Origin: Desulfocapsa sp.
GTDB taxonomy: Bacteria; Desulfobacterota; Desulfobulbia; Desulfobulbales; Desulfocapsaceae
Direction: 5' to 3'
Length of the DNA: 7,236 nt
Assembly: GCA_029934915.1 (NCBI GenBank)
Contig: JAOZLI010000139.1
Location: 1-7,236, forward strand
Under the pieces are notes generated by a model. The model saw nothing but the letters and a program-made list of their open reading frames with translations. It had not been told where the DNA came from and made no database searches. The stretch's first letter is position 1. The number at the start of each line of letters is the position of its first letter. The translations under genes were made by a program, and so were the position numbers. Positions 1 to 6,364 of this stretch are shown here, piece after piece.

Positions 1-401
1 TTTTTGTCAAAGGGACAAATCGGGTTTGCACAGGACGTAAAGCCAAACTTTTTATAAAACTCAGGGTTTCCCAAGACAAAGAGGGTGCTGGACTTGATAG
101 CCTCTTGCCGTAGGGCAAAACGCATCAACTCCGACGCAATTCCCTGACCTTGAAATTCCGGTTTAACAGCCAGGGGCGCCAGATGTAAGCCGCACACCTT
201 TTCGTTATTACCATAGGCGTTGGAAAATGCAATATAGGCAATCACCCTGTTGACATGAATACACACCCACTCATGTATATCTGTCTCATGCTTATGGAAG
301 TCTTCCACCAGTTTCACTTCATAATTACTGCGGGGAAAGGCCAGTTGTAACAGGGCTGATGACTTTATGTATAACTCTGGAGTAACTTTTCGAATTTTCA
401 T
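1..401 (-). CDS. GNAT family N-acetyltransferase, YhbS-like (C-terminus cut by window edge)
   Basis: Translating the minus strand from the ATG at 401-399 gives 133 residues before the window ends, so the C-terminus is missing. The GNAT acetyl-CoA motif A is clear: residues 74-93 read as a beta strand (LAPLAVKPEF) followed by the pyrophosphate loop QGQGIA (84-89) and a helix. Residues 110-121 (LGNPEFYKKFGF) are the motif-B segment typical of the YhbS/COG3153 group, which transfers an acetyl group from acetyl-CoA to an amine. The substrate cannot be read from the sequence. The gene follows the radical SAM gene in the same direction but is separated by 137 bp containing a REP doublet, so it may be a separate unit. 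There is no Shine-Dalgarno before the ATG, and an AT-rich TATTAT/TATAAT stretch abuts it. The family is confident; the exact start is likely because the N-terminus fits the fold. Confidence 0.88.
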   Translation of the reverse strand, partial: MKIRKVTPELYIKSSALLQLAFPRSNYEVKLVEDFHKHETDIHEWVCIHVNRVIAYIAFSNAYGNNEKVCGLHLAPLAVKPEFQGQGIASELMRFALRQEAIKSSTLFVLGNPEFYKKFGFTSCANPICPFDK

Positions 402-440
402 AATTATAATACCATGTAAGTTGTATTTGTATCTGCGACT

Positions 441-520
441 AATCGCTCGTGGGGGCGAGCTCCTACAGGTTTTCTGTCGGGGTTATAGTCGTGTGTAGGA
501 GCCAGCCCCTGCTGGCGATT
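441..520. repeat. REP doublet (REPIN-like inverted pair)
   Basis: Two 28-nt units lie in inverted orientation: 441-468 on the plus strand and 520-493 on the minus strand. Both begin AATCGC and end CTCCTACA. Each has its own hairpin: GCTCG/CGAGC at 445-449 and 456-460, and GCCAGC/GCTGGC at 501-506 and 511-516. The stems differ between units but remain paired, and the shared ends let the whole element fold on itself around a spacer of about 24 nt. The TAGGAGC...GCGAT pattern matches REP elements mobilised by RAYT (Y1 family) transposases in many bacteria. No RAYT gene is in the window. The element sits 18 bp after the radical SAM stop codon, where it could end transcription or protect the 3' end of the upstream mRNA (inference). 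Confidence 0.82.
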
Positions 521-538
521 GACGATAGATAATTGTGT

Positions 539-1447
539 TTATCGGTGCCAGGATTGTAGCCCTGAGGCAGCTTCTTTTTGTAACATCTCAAGCGTATTCG
601 GTGAATTAAATAATAATTCACAGAGTTCACATTTTCTATAGCCGATGATATCCCTTGCCCGAAAACCTGCAAACGATGCGATGGCAGTTATTCCCAGGGT
701 TCGAATATGATTATAGAGGACATGTGTTTCACTTTTCTTGAAAAGTTCCCGGGCAGGTGTGTCCTGCAGGTTGCCGAGATGGAAAAAATTTGTCTTTGTA
801 AAGTGACTGCCCGCATCACAGCAGGCGTACATATCAAGAGTGGGTGCAATATACGGGTTCATCGGACAACGATTTGCCTGATAATCTGTACGCAAGGGGG
901 TGCGTTCAAAGGATTTGGCTCTGCCTGAAAAAATCACCGGTTCCGGGAAAAACCGCAGTTTGTGTCTTCGTAGAAAGTTTTCATAGGCATCATCCTCCTT
1001 CGAAAAATCCGTGACAAAGGAGATAAAATAATCAAGCCCGATTTTTTTGCAGCTTTGGGCAGCATTCAGGATATTTTGTTGCTTCACATTTTTCTGATGC
1101 CACCTGCTGTAACTCAGACGCAGTTGCGACAAACCATTTTTTTTAAGTTGAATAATGGTGTTTTCAGCACGATCGGGGCTTTTTGCCCAGAATGAATTTG
1201 TCACAATCCTCGAATATATTGCATATCTTTTACAAAGCTTAATAAGCTCGGTGATATCGTCAAGATAGATAAGTGGTTCACCAGCGGTAAAGCTTATCCC
1301 CCGGACTTGTGCAGCATCCAGTTCAGTAATAAGCTCCTTCGCCTGTGGCAGTTCCATCTTTTCGCTTTTCTGCGTGTCATCTGCTGCCACACAGTGCTCG
1401 CATTTAATATTGCACTGTGTTGAATATCCAAAGGCTGTGGTTCGCAT
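539..1447 (-). CDS. Radical SAM protein with SPASM-like C-terminal domain, function unknown
   Basis: The protein is 302 residues from the ATG at 1447. The N-terminus carries the canonical CX3CX2C iron-sulfur motif (CNIKCEHC; cysteines 12, 16 and 19) that binds the 4Fe-4S cluster which cleaves S-adenosylmethionine, and a TAGEP motif (54-58) equivalent to GGEP, which contacts the methionine amino group. The C-terminal part has C194, the pair C209-C210 in a segment like the SPASM G-x4-C strand, a LGNLQDTPARELF stretch typical of SPASM proteins, and a final CELC (273-276). This suggests an auxiliary iron-sulfur cluster of the SPASM/twitch type. Such enzymes often modify peptides or proteins, but no precursor peptide gene was seen here. 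The start lies 2 bp beyond the stop of the upstream fusion gene. An in-frame GTG at 1462 would add five residues and overlap that gene by 13 bp. Neither start has a convincing Shine-Dalgarno, so coupling is likely. The reaction and substrate are unknown. Confidence 0.88.
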   Translation of the reverse strand: MRTTAFGYSTQCNIKCEHCVAADDTQKSEKMELPQAKELITELDAAQVRGISFTAGEPLIYLDDITELIKLCKRYAIYSRIVTNSFWAKSPDRAENTIIQLKKNGLSQLRLSYSRWHQKNVKQQNILNAAQSCKKIGLDYFISFVTDFSKEDDAYENFLRRHKLRFFPEPVIFSGRAKSFERTPLRTDYQANRCPMNPYIAPTLDMYACCDAGSHFTKTNFFHLGNLQDTPARELFKKSETHVLYNHIRTLGITAIASFAGFRARDIIGYRKCELCELLFNSPNTLEMLQKEAASGLQSWHR

Positions 1448-1449
1448 GA

Positions 1450-2982
1450 TTATTTTCGACACCAGTAAATGCGTACATGGGGTGCCTGACCTGACACACG
1501 TGGAAAATCACAGGGAGGATTCAATCGGGTAACGTCTGTAAATTGTTTTGTTAAGGTCTCGTAGTAAAAAGATTCGGAGCCAGCCTGATGATTGTTGGAA
1601 AACAGTGCTATGCCATCTTTTGTAAGGATTTTACTCGCAATACGCACCAGGTCCGACCAGTCTTTTTCCACATGAAAGCTCTTGCCTTTCCCGGCGGAGG
1701 CAAAGACCGGAGGATCGCAGATGATGATATCAAAGAATGTAAAAGCGTCCGGATCTTTTTGCTTTTTGCGGAGTTGTCTGGCTAACCACTTGCGTACATC
1801 CTCCTTGATAAACTTTGCATTGCCCGCATCTGCCAATTGATTTATAGCCGCGTTCTCTTTACCCTGCTTGAGGCATCCTGCAGCAAGATCTACCGAGAAG
1901 ACGACTTCTGCGCCAGCCGCCAGCGCGTAGATCGAAAATGAAGAGGTGAAGGCAAACAGATTCGCCACCCGTTTTCCCTTGGCAATCTGGGCAATTCTGC
2001 TTCGGGAATCGCGTTGATCAAGGAACAGGCCTACGTGCTGACGCTCGTTCAGCTGGACGTTAAAGTGGAGATCGTGTTCACGCACAAGAAATGATTCGGG
2101 CGGTTTGTCCCCCCAGATGGCAAGGTCGGCAAAGAGTTTTCGTTTATGCGGATCTCGCAGATTGGTTTTTACCACAACTCCTTTACTGTTACAGGCGGAT
2201 GTCAGAGTGGTAATAACTTGTTTCAGTTTGTTGAGCAGTTGTTGGGCGGGGAGCTGTTCATCAAATCCTGTTACGCAGAGCCAGTCCCCGTATTTATCGA
2301 TAACCATATCTTCCAGAGGGTACTCTCCTCGATGAATCAACCGACAGCAGTTGGTTATATCGTTCAAAAAAGGATACCGTTTCTCGATGATTGCCTGGAT
2401 TGTTACTTGAGTTGACATGGTGTTCAGGCAACCTGCGAACCACTCAGGAGGAGGGACTGTAAGTGCCTGGCTGACCCCTGGCCAATGAACAGTGGTGCAA
2501 TGAAGCGCGAGCCGTACAAATTCGGGGCCTTTGTATTGCTCGTCACCAAGAAGAGGGATCCTGGATGCTGCTGCATGACGTCTGATCTGATGTGTTCTGC
2601 CCCGATGAATGATAGCTTCGTAGAGAGCAAAAACAGCGCCTTCCTGAATCTTAGTAAAATAGGTTTCACAGGGCTTGCCGTCAAGGGGTGTTGTACAACT
2701 CCAGGAGTTTTGCGCACACTTTTTTGCAATGAACAGGTATCGTTTTCGGGCACTTCCTGCTTCATGAATGGTCTGTGCTTCAGCCACTGCCTCAGGGGTG
2801 AGCGCAAAGATCAACACGCCACTCGTTCCTTTATCCAAGCGTGAACAGACACGAACTTGTAACTTATGATGCAATTGTATCCATTCCACCAGGCCGAGGT
2901 CACCGTCATGGGCGCGATGGGTGGAAATTCCGGAAGGCTTGTTTATCACAAGCCAGTTGTTGTCTTGATAGAGGAAACTCAT
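1450..2982 (-). CDS. Fused RluA-type pseudouridine synthase and RlmK/RlmI-type rRNA methyltransferase
   Basis: This 510-residue protein joins two RNA-modifying enzymes. Residues 1 to about 185 are an RluA/RsuA-superfamily pseudouridine synthase without an S4 domain: INKPSGISTH (13-22), the catalytic motif RLDKGTSG (48-55) with D50 as the expected nucleophile, and HRGRTHQIRRH (126-136). Residues about 190-510 are a class I SAM methyltransferase: GLFLDQRDSR (318-327) as in RlmI and the RlmK half of RlmL, the SAM-binding NLFAFTSSFS (341-350), the acidic strand VFSVDLA (361-367) and the active-site DPPVF (423-427), followed by a GKSFHVEKDW stretch resembling RlmK. The likely substrate is 23S rRNA, but the target nucleotides cannot be read from sequence. 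The ATG overlaps the TGA of the upstream membrane-protein gene (ATGA) and has no Shine-Dalgarno, so translation is probably coupled. The reading frame is intact across the junction, so this is a true fusion and not two adjacent genes. Confidence 0.93.
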   Translation of the reverse strand: MSFLYQDNNWLVINKPSGISTHRAHDGDLGLVEWIQLHHKLQVRVCSRLDKGTSGVLIFALTPEAVAEAQTIHEAGSARKRYLFIAKKCAQNSWSCTTPLDGKPCETYFTKIQEGAVFALYEAIIHRGRTHQIRRHAAASRIPLLGDEQYKGPEFVRLALHCTTVHWPGVSQALTVPPPEWFAGCLNTMSTQVTIQAIIEKRYPFLNDITNCCRLIHRGEYPLEDMVIDKYGDWLCVTGFDEQLPAQQLLNKLKQVITTLTSACNSKGVVVKTNLRDPHKRKLFADLAIWGDKPPESFLVREHDLHFNVQLNERQHVGLFLDQRDSRSRIAQIAKGKRVANLFAFTSSFSIYALAAGAEVVFSVDLAAGCLKQGKENAAINQLADAGNAKFIKEDVRKWLARQLRKKQKDPDAFTFFDIIICDPPVFASAGKGKSFHVEKDWSDLVRIASKILTKDGIALFSNNHQAGSESFYYETLTKQFTDVTRLNPPCDFPRVSGQAPHVRIYWCRK

Positions 2983-3740
2983 TGTTTTGGAAGGGCGGAT
3001 GCAAATTGAATGCTGATTTTTTCCCAGCCCGTGGCGAGGTATTCCAGCAGTGCGTATATAAAGAGTATAACCCCGGTCATTTCCATACCTTCTTCTACGG
3101 AAGATATCAGGTTGTAGGTCAAACTGTTAAACCCTCCATGTGATTCATGGTAATATCCTCCTATCATCTCAAAGCCAACACAGCCCCCAAGATAACAGGC
3201 CGCAGCCAAAAGAAAGGTTTTTTTGGTGACAGAAGGCAGATGGCGAATGAATTTTCGGAAAAACAGAGAAAGAATTATGACCAGTACTAGAGCAGGGATT
3301 ACCCAGGCGTAGTAAAAGGGGCCAAGGTTCCCATCCCACAGGTGTGGACGAATTACACCAACCAGGTCTTCATGAACTTGAAAGCCGTCATCATAGGCCA
3401 TATACAGGAATCCCAATGACAGGACAGCCCACTTTGTCACATACTTATTTCGTTGTCTGGCCTGCAGCAGAGTGATAAGCAGGAGAAGTAAACTTGCAAA
3501 AAGCAGGAGCAGGACAGTGTAAAAAGTCGGAATGTTCATTTCAAGGCTGAGGTCAAAGAGAGCCAGAAGTCTGTCGTGATGATAGTTGAGTTTATACTTT
3601 GCAAACTGCTCCACGATATTGATGGTAATCAGCAAAAAAGCCACGGCCTGCAACGAATACGCAATCATGAGAGGTTGTATGCTTATACGTCTGTCGTCGT
3701 TATTCAGTTTGTTTCCTCTCTTTTGGCAAATGAAAAACAT
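2979..3740 (-). CDS. Six-helix integral membrane protein of unknown function
   Basis: From the ATG at 3740 the protein has 253 residues and about six hydrophobic helices, around 25-45, 73-92, 104-117, 142-162, 174-194 and 217-237. Near helix ends it has clustered acidic and histidine residues: DDGFQVHE (117-124), FEMIGGYYHE (190-199) and EEGMEM (216-221). This DD..HE / E...HE / EE..E pattern could bind a metal or cofactor, but that is inference and I do not recognise a named family. The start is uncertain. The ATG at 3740 has no Shine-Dalgarno. A good AGAGGA motif at 3714-3719 is followed six bases later by a CTG codon at 3707-3705, which would give a 242-residue protein beginning with a short polar stretch. 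The frame is also open upstream to a TTG at 3806 inside the transporter gene. The stop overlaps the start of the downstream fusion gene by 4 bp. Confidence 0.78.
   Translation of the reverse strand: MFFICQKRGNKLNNDDRRISIQPLMIAYSLQAVAFLLITINIVEQFAKYKLNYHHDRLLALFDLSLEMNIPTFYTVLLLLFASLLLLLITLLQARQRNKYVTKWAVLSLGFLYMAYDDGFQVHEDLVGVIRPHLWDGNLGPFYYAWVIPALVLVIILSLFFRKFIRHLPSVTKKTFLLAAACYLGGCVGFEMIGGYYHESHGGFNSLTYNLISSVEEGMEMTGVILFIYALLEYLATGWEKISIQFASALPKQ
3714..3720 (-). promoter_or_regulatory. Candidate ribosome binding site inside the 5' end of the six-helix gene
   Basis: The minus strand reads GAGAGGA, then AACAAA, then CTG at 3707-3705. The strength and spacing are good for a Shine-Dalgarno, but no ATG, GTG or TTG follows at a suitable distance. 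Either the site is fortuitous or the gene uses a CTG start. It is the only convincing Shine-Dalgarno found among the four genes downstream of ilvC. Confidence 0.35.
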
Positions 3741-3768
3741 AACATATACGGATCTGTCGGAGAAGATG

Positions 3769-4689
3769 TTATTTTTTTTGAAAAGCTGAGGCCAGAAAGG
3801 AATCAAGAAAAAGCTGGAAAAAATGAAACATTAGGCAGACCACAATGGCACTGCCCGTGTCGATTTTAACATTGGCAATCACTGCAATACCAAGGGCTAG
3901 TGTCTTTTGTGAGGCGACAAAAATGAGAGCTTTGTTGTCTGCAGAGGAAAGTCTCAGAAGTTTTCCTGTTTGTGCGTTGATAATAAGAAGAATGATATGG
4001 ACAATGGCAACACTTACCAGGACAAGTGCATAATCTTGAAGGTCCAGTCCTTTGAATACCTCCTGCGATTCCGCAATGGAGGCGTAAACCGTAATAATCA
4101 CACAGCTTGAGTTTACATAACTCCATATGGGTGAGATCATGCTGTTACCGCGCAAGGTTCGAATAAGTTTACCAATGATAAAGGGAAGGAGAACAAAGAA
4201 CAGCATCTTAAAAAGCAGTGCTGCCTGATCTATATCCATGGGGCCTGCAGCATGGAGGCAAAAATCCAGCATAAAAGGCATGGTAAGGATACCAAGCAGA
4301 TTTAGACCAATGGTAAGAAAAAGTGCAAGAACTGCATTGCCTCGGCTCACTTCTGTGATGACTATGCCCGAAGAGATGGTTGGTGGGACACAGCTGATAA
4401 TGATTAAGCCCATGGCAAGGGGCAGGGAAAGAGAGAGCACCTTACTGACCAGAAGTCCCAGCACAGGAGCCAGTAATAGAGAGATAAACGCAGCGCAGCC
4501 AAAAAGGACAAACAGCTTTTTGTCAAGTGTTATGCCCCGGCCGCCGGTCTGATAGCCGCTGACTAGAAAAATAATGAAAACAATGATCCGGAGACCATTG
4601 TTTTCAGAAATAAATATGCCGCCGGCCGGAATAAGTTGCGCAACAATGATGGCAACAATCAGACCCAGCGGCAAGAAGAGCTGTCGCAT
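3769..4689 (-). CDS. SBF-like (bile acid:sodium symporter superfamily, YfeH-type) transporter
   Basis: This is a 306-residue, highly hydrophobic protein with about nine to ten membrane helices, close to the usual length of the SBF-like family. Diagnostic segments are CVPPTISSGIVITEVSRGN (about 100-118), which matches the PPT-SS-x-x-x-x-GN crossover region of YfeH-like proteins, and ASQKTLALGIAV (about 261-272), the second discontinuous-helix motif. Members are secondary transporters in the inner membrane. The superfamily handles bile acids, pyruvate, pantoate/pantothenate and other organic anions, and the substrate here cannot be read from sequence. The ATG lies 4 bp after the ilvC stop codon and has no Shine-Dalgarno of its own, so expression probably depends on ribosomes finishing ilvC. 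That suggests a link to keto- or hydroxy-acid metabolism (inference). The gene ends in an eight-A run just before the stop. Confidence 0.88.
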   Translation of the reverse strand: MRQLFLPLGLIVAIIVAQLIPAGGIFISENNGLRIIVFIIFLVSGYQTGGRGITLDKKLFVLFGCAAFISLLLAPVLGLLVSKVLSLSLPLAMGLIIISCVPPTISSGIVITEVSRGNAVLALFLTIGLNLLGILTMPFMLDFCLHAAGPMDIDQAALLFKMLFFVLLPFIIGKLIRTLRGNSMISPIWSYVNSSCVIITVYASIAESQEVFKGLDLQDYALVLVSVAIVHIILLIINAQTGKLLRLSSADNKALIFVASQKTLALGIAVIANVKIDTGSAIVVCLMFHFFQLFLDSFLASAFQKK

Positions 4690-4693
4690 AGGA

Positions 4694-6166
4694 TTAGATA
4701 ATAGGCTTCATCGCACTCATATAAGAACGCAGTTCTTCGCCAATCATTTCCACACCGGTGTAGCGAATAGATTCGTTGGTTTCGATAAGCTCAACGTTTC
4801 CAACGCCGTTGTCGCTGCTCTCAAGACCTTTACCAATAACATCTGTATCCACTGCCTTCATAAAATCCTGAAGCAGAGGCAGTGCTGCATGGTTAAAGAG
4901 ATAGCAGCCATACTCAGCAGTATCGGAGATAACTACGTTCATCTCGTACAGTTTCTTGCGTGCAATGAGGTTGGCGATAAGTGGAGTCTCGTGCAGGGAC
5001 TCGTAATAGGCAGATTCTTCCTTGATACCAGCTGAAACCATGGTGTCAAAGGCAAGCTCAACACCAGCTTTGATCATGGCAACCATCAGGATACCCTTGT
5101 CGAAGTATTCCTGCTCACTGATTTCGGTGTCAGCAGCTGCGGTGGTTTCGAATGTGGTCTCACCGGTTTCTTTACGCCAGCCGAGAAGATTCTTATCATC
5201 TGCTGCCCAGTCTTCCATCATGGTGGTGGAGAAGTGTCCAGACATGATATCGTCCATATGCTTATGAAACAGGGGCTCAAGAATAGCTTTCATCTCTTCG
5301 CAGAGTTCATTAGCTTTGATCTTTGCGGGATTGGAAAGACGATCCATCATATTGGTGATTCCACCGTGTTTCAGGGCTTCGGTGATGGTCTCCCAACCGT
5401 ATTGAATGAGTTTGACCGCGTAGGCTGCGTCCATTCCCTTTTCGGTCATTTTGTCAAAGCAGAGCAGGGAACCGGTTTGTAGCATTCCACAAAGAATGGT
5501 TTGCTCGCCCATCAGATCAGACTTAACCTCAGCAACAAAAGAAGATTGCAAGCAACCCGCGCGATGTCCACCGGTTCCGGCAGCATATGCTTTGGCAACA
5601 TCCCAGCCGATTCCGTGGGGATCATTCTCACGATGTACGGCAATAAGTGTTGGTACGCCAAATCCACGTTTGTACTCCGAACGTACTTCAGTTCCGGGAG
5701 ATTTTGGGGCAACCATAACAACGGTGATGTCCTCACGGATCTTCATGCCTTCTTCAACGATGTTAAAACCGTGGGAGTAGGAGAGGCAGGAATCTTTTTT
5801 CATAAAGGGCATAACAGTTTCGATAACGTTGGTATGCTGTTTGTCCGGGGTGAGGTTGATAACAAGGTCCGCATCGGGCAGCATCTCTTCGTAGGTACCG
5901 ACTTTAAAATCGTTTTCAGTGGCATTTTTCCAGGATTGGCGTTTTTCGGCAATGGCGGCATCACGAAGGGTATAGGAAACGTCAAGGCCGGAGTCGCGAA
6001 GGTTCATGCCCTGGTTTAAGCCTTGGGCACCGCAACCGACAACAACGATTTTTTTTCCTTTCAGTGCTTCCACACCGTTAAATTCACTTACATCCATAAA
6101 ACGGCATTGGCCGAGCTCTTCGAGTTGTAGGCGAAGGGGAAGGCTGTTGAAATAGTTATTTGACAT
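4694..6166 (-). CDS. ilvC: Ketol-acid reductoisomerase, class II (long form)
   Basis: This cytoplasmic enzyme converts 2-acetolactate and 2-aceto-2-hydroxybutyrate to the 2,3-dihydroxy acids in valine and isoleucine synthesis, with Mg2+ and NADPH. It has 490 residues, the long form with a duplicated C-terminal domain, and aligns without gaps to E. coli IlvC over most of its length. GCGAQG (44-49) is the nucleotide-binding loop, and R68, R76 and S78 are the residues that favour NADPH. Active-site residues H132, K155, D217, E221, E389, E393 and S414 are all present at the same numbers as in E. coli. The ATG at 6166 is preceded by a strong AAAGGAG seven bases upstream, and residues after it (MSNNYFN) match the family N-terminus. 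The frame extends upstream to 6250 but without family similarity. The gene is transcribed away from ilvY, is probably activated by it, and heads the apparent minus-strand operon. Confidence 0.98.
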   Translation of the reverse strand: MSNNYFNSLPLRLQLEELGQCRFMDVSEFNGVEALKGKKIVVVGCGAQGLNQGMNLRDSGLDVSYTLRDAAIAEKRQSWKNATENDFKVGTYEEMLPDADLVINLTPDKQHTNVIETVMPFMKKDSCLSYSHGFNIVEEGMKIREDITVVMVAPKSPGTEVRSEYKRGFGVPTLIAVHRENDPHGIGWDVAKAYAAGTGGHRAGCLQSSFVAEVKSDLMGEQTILCGMLQTGSLLCFDKMTEKGMDAAYAVKLIQYGWETITEALKHGGITNMMDRLSNPAKIKANELCEEMKAILEPLFHKHMDDIMSGHFSTTMMEDWAADDKNLLGWRKETGETTFETTAAADTEISEQEYFDKGILMVAMIKAGVELAFDTMVSAGIKEESAYYESLHETPLIANLIARKKLYEMNVVISDTAEYGCYLFNHAALPLLQDFMKAVDTDVIGKGLESSDNGVGNVELIETNESIRYTGVEMIGEELRSYMSAMKPII

Positions 6167-6173
6167 GGTAAAT

Positions 6174-6180
6174 CTCCTTT
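6174..6180 (-). promoter_or_regulatory. ilvC ribosome binding site
   Basis: The minus strand reads AAAGGAG, then seven bases, then the ATG at 6166. It is a near-perfect Shine-Dalgarno and fixes the ilvC start against the longer in-frame extension to 6250. It contrasts with the transporter, fusion and radical SAM genes downstream, which lack one. Confidence 0.85.
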
Positions 6181-6264
6181 GTATGCGGATTCGTGTTAAA
6201 TGTTGTGCTTTTGAGTGAGCCCTTAGTTTGAAAAAGTAATAAGGAATCAATAATCATTAACAGC

Positions 6265-6297
6265 ATAATAATACTAAATTCTGTTGCGTAAAGTGAA
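6265..6297 (-). promoter_or_regulatory. Candidate ilvC promoter (sigma70-type)
   Basis: On the minus strand, TTTACG (6292-6287) is followed after 16 bases by TATTAT (6270-6265). An alternative is TTCACT (6297-6292) with 18 bases to an overlapping TATTAT (6273-6268). Transcription would begin near 6258-6261, leaving a leader of about 90 nt. The -35 region overlaps the left LysR-type site, as expected for an activator that contacts polymerase in the E. coli ilvYC system. Confidence 0.5.
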
Positions 6298-6298
6298 T
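6283..6298. promoter_or_regulatory. Putative IlvY operator, ilvC-proximal
   Basis: GTTGCG at 6283-6288 is followed by AA at 6296-6297, giving a LysR-type T-N11-A (6285 to 6297). The same layout recurs 31 bp to the right. It overlaps the -35 region of the candidate ilvC promoter. Dyad symmetry is imperfect, so assignment rests on repetition, spacing and position between ilvY and ilvC. Confidence 0.5.
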
Positions 6299-6310
6299 TG
6301 TTTGTAATAT
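6284..6310 (+). promoter_or_regulatory. Candidate ilvY promoter (weak)
   Basis: TAATAT at 6305-6310 is a reasonable -10 box for the rightward gene. The possible -35, TTGCGT at 6284-6289, has only 15 bases of spacing. If correct, the right-hand operator lies just downstream of the -10, where binding would repress ilvY. The two divergent promoters would overlap, as in E. coli ilvYC. Confidence 0.3.
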
Positions 6311-6313
6311 AGT

Positions 6314-6330
6314 GTTGCGAATTGGGAAAC
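6314..6330. promoter_or_regulatory. Putative IlvY operator, ilvY-proximal
   Basis: The 17-base stretch GTTGCGAATTGGGAAAC has outer GTT/AAC arms and a LysR-type T-N11-A (6316 to 6328). It repeats the GTTGCG...AA layout of the site at 6283 exactly 31 bp away, about three helical turns. This suits tetrameric LysR-type binding to tandem sites on one DNA face. Confidence 0.52.
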
Positions 6331-6364
6331 ATTGGCGGCGTGGCTAATCATAGGCAAATAACTA

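Noticed and set aside
2424..2807. Minus-strand 127-codon frame inside the fusion gene
   Set aside because: It overlaps the pseudouridine synthase domain in another frame; the main frame carries the catalytic motifs.
3741..3806. Longer start of the six-helix protein at the TTG at 3806
   Set aside because: It overlaps the end of the transporter gene by 38 bp, has no ribosome site, and adds residues with no sign of conservation.
4574..5035. Plus-strand open frame of 153 codons antisense to the transporter and ilvC
   Set aside because: It lies across two strongly recognised minus-strand genes, shows no recognisable domain and has no ribosome site; a shadow frame.
5501..6019. Plus-strand open frame of 172 codons antisense to ilvC
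   Set aside because: Fully inside ilvC, whose catalytic residues are all intact; the opposite-strand frame is a by-product of its codon use.
6167..6250. In-frame N-terminal extension of ilvC beginning at 6250
   Set aside because: It starts from a TTG, has no family similarity, and the ATG at 6166 has a strong AAAGGAG and the family's usual N-terminus.
6167..6260. Transcription attenuator or riboswitch in the ilvC leader
   Set aside because: No GC-rich hairpin followed by a T-run and no recognisable aptamer; the T5 stretch near 6231-6235 has no stem before it.
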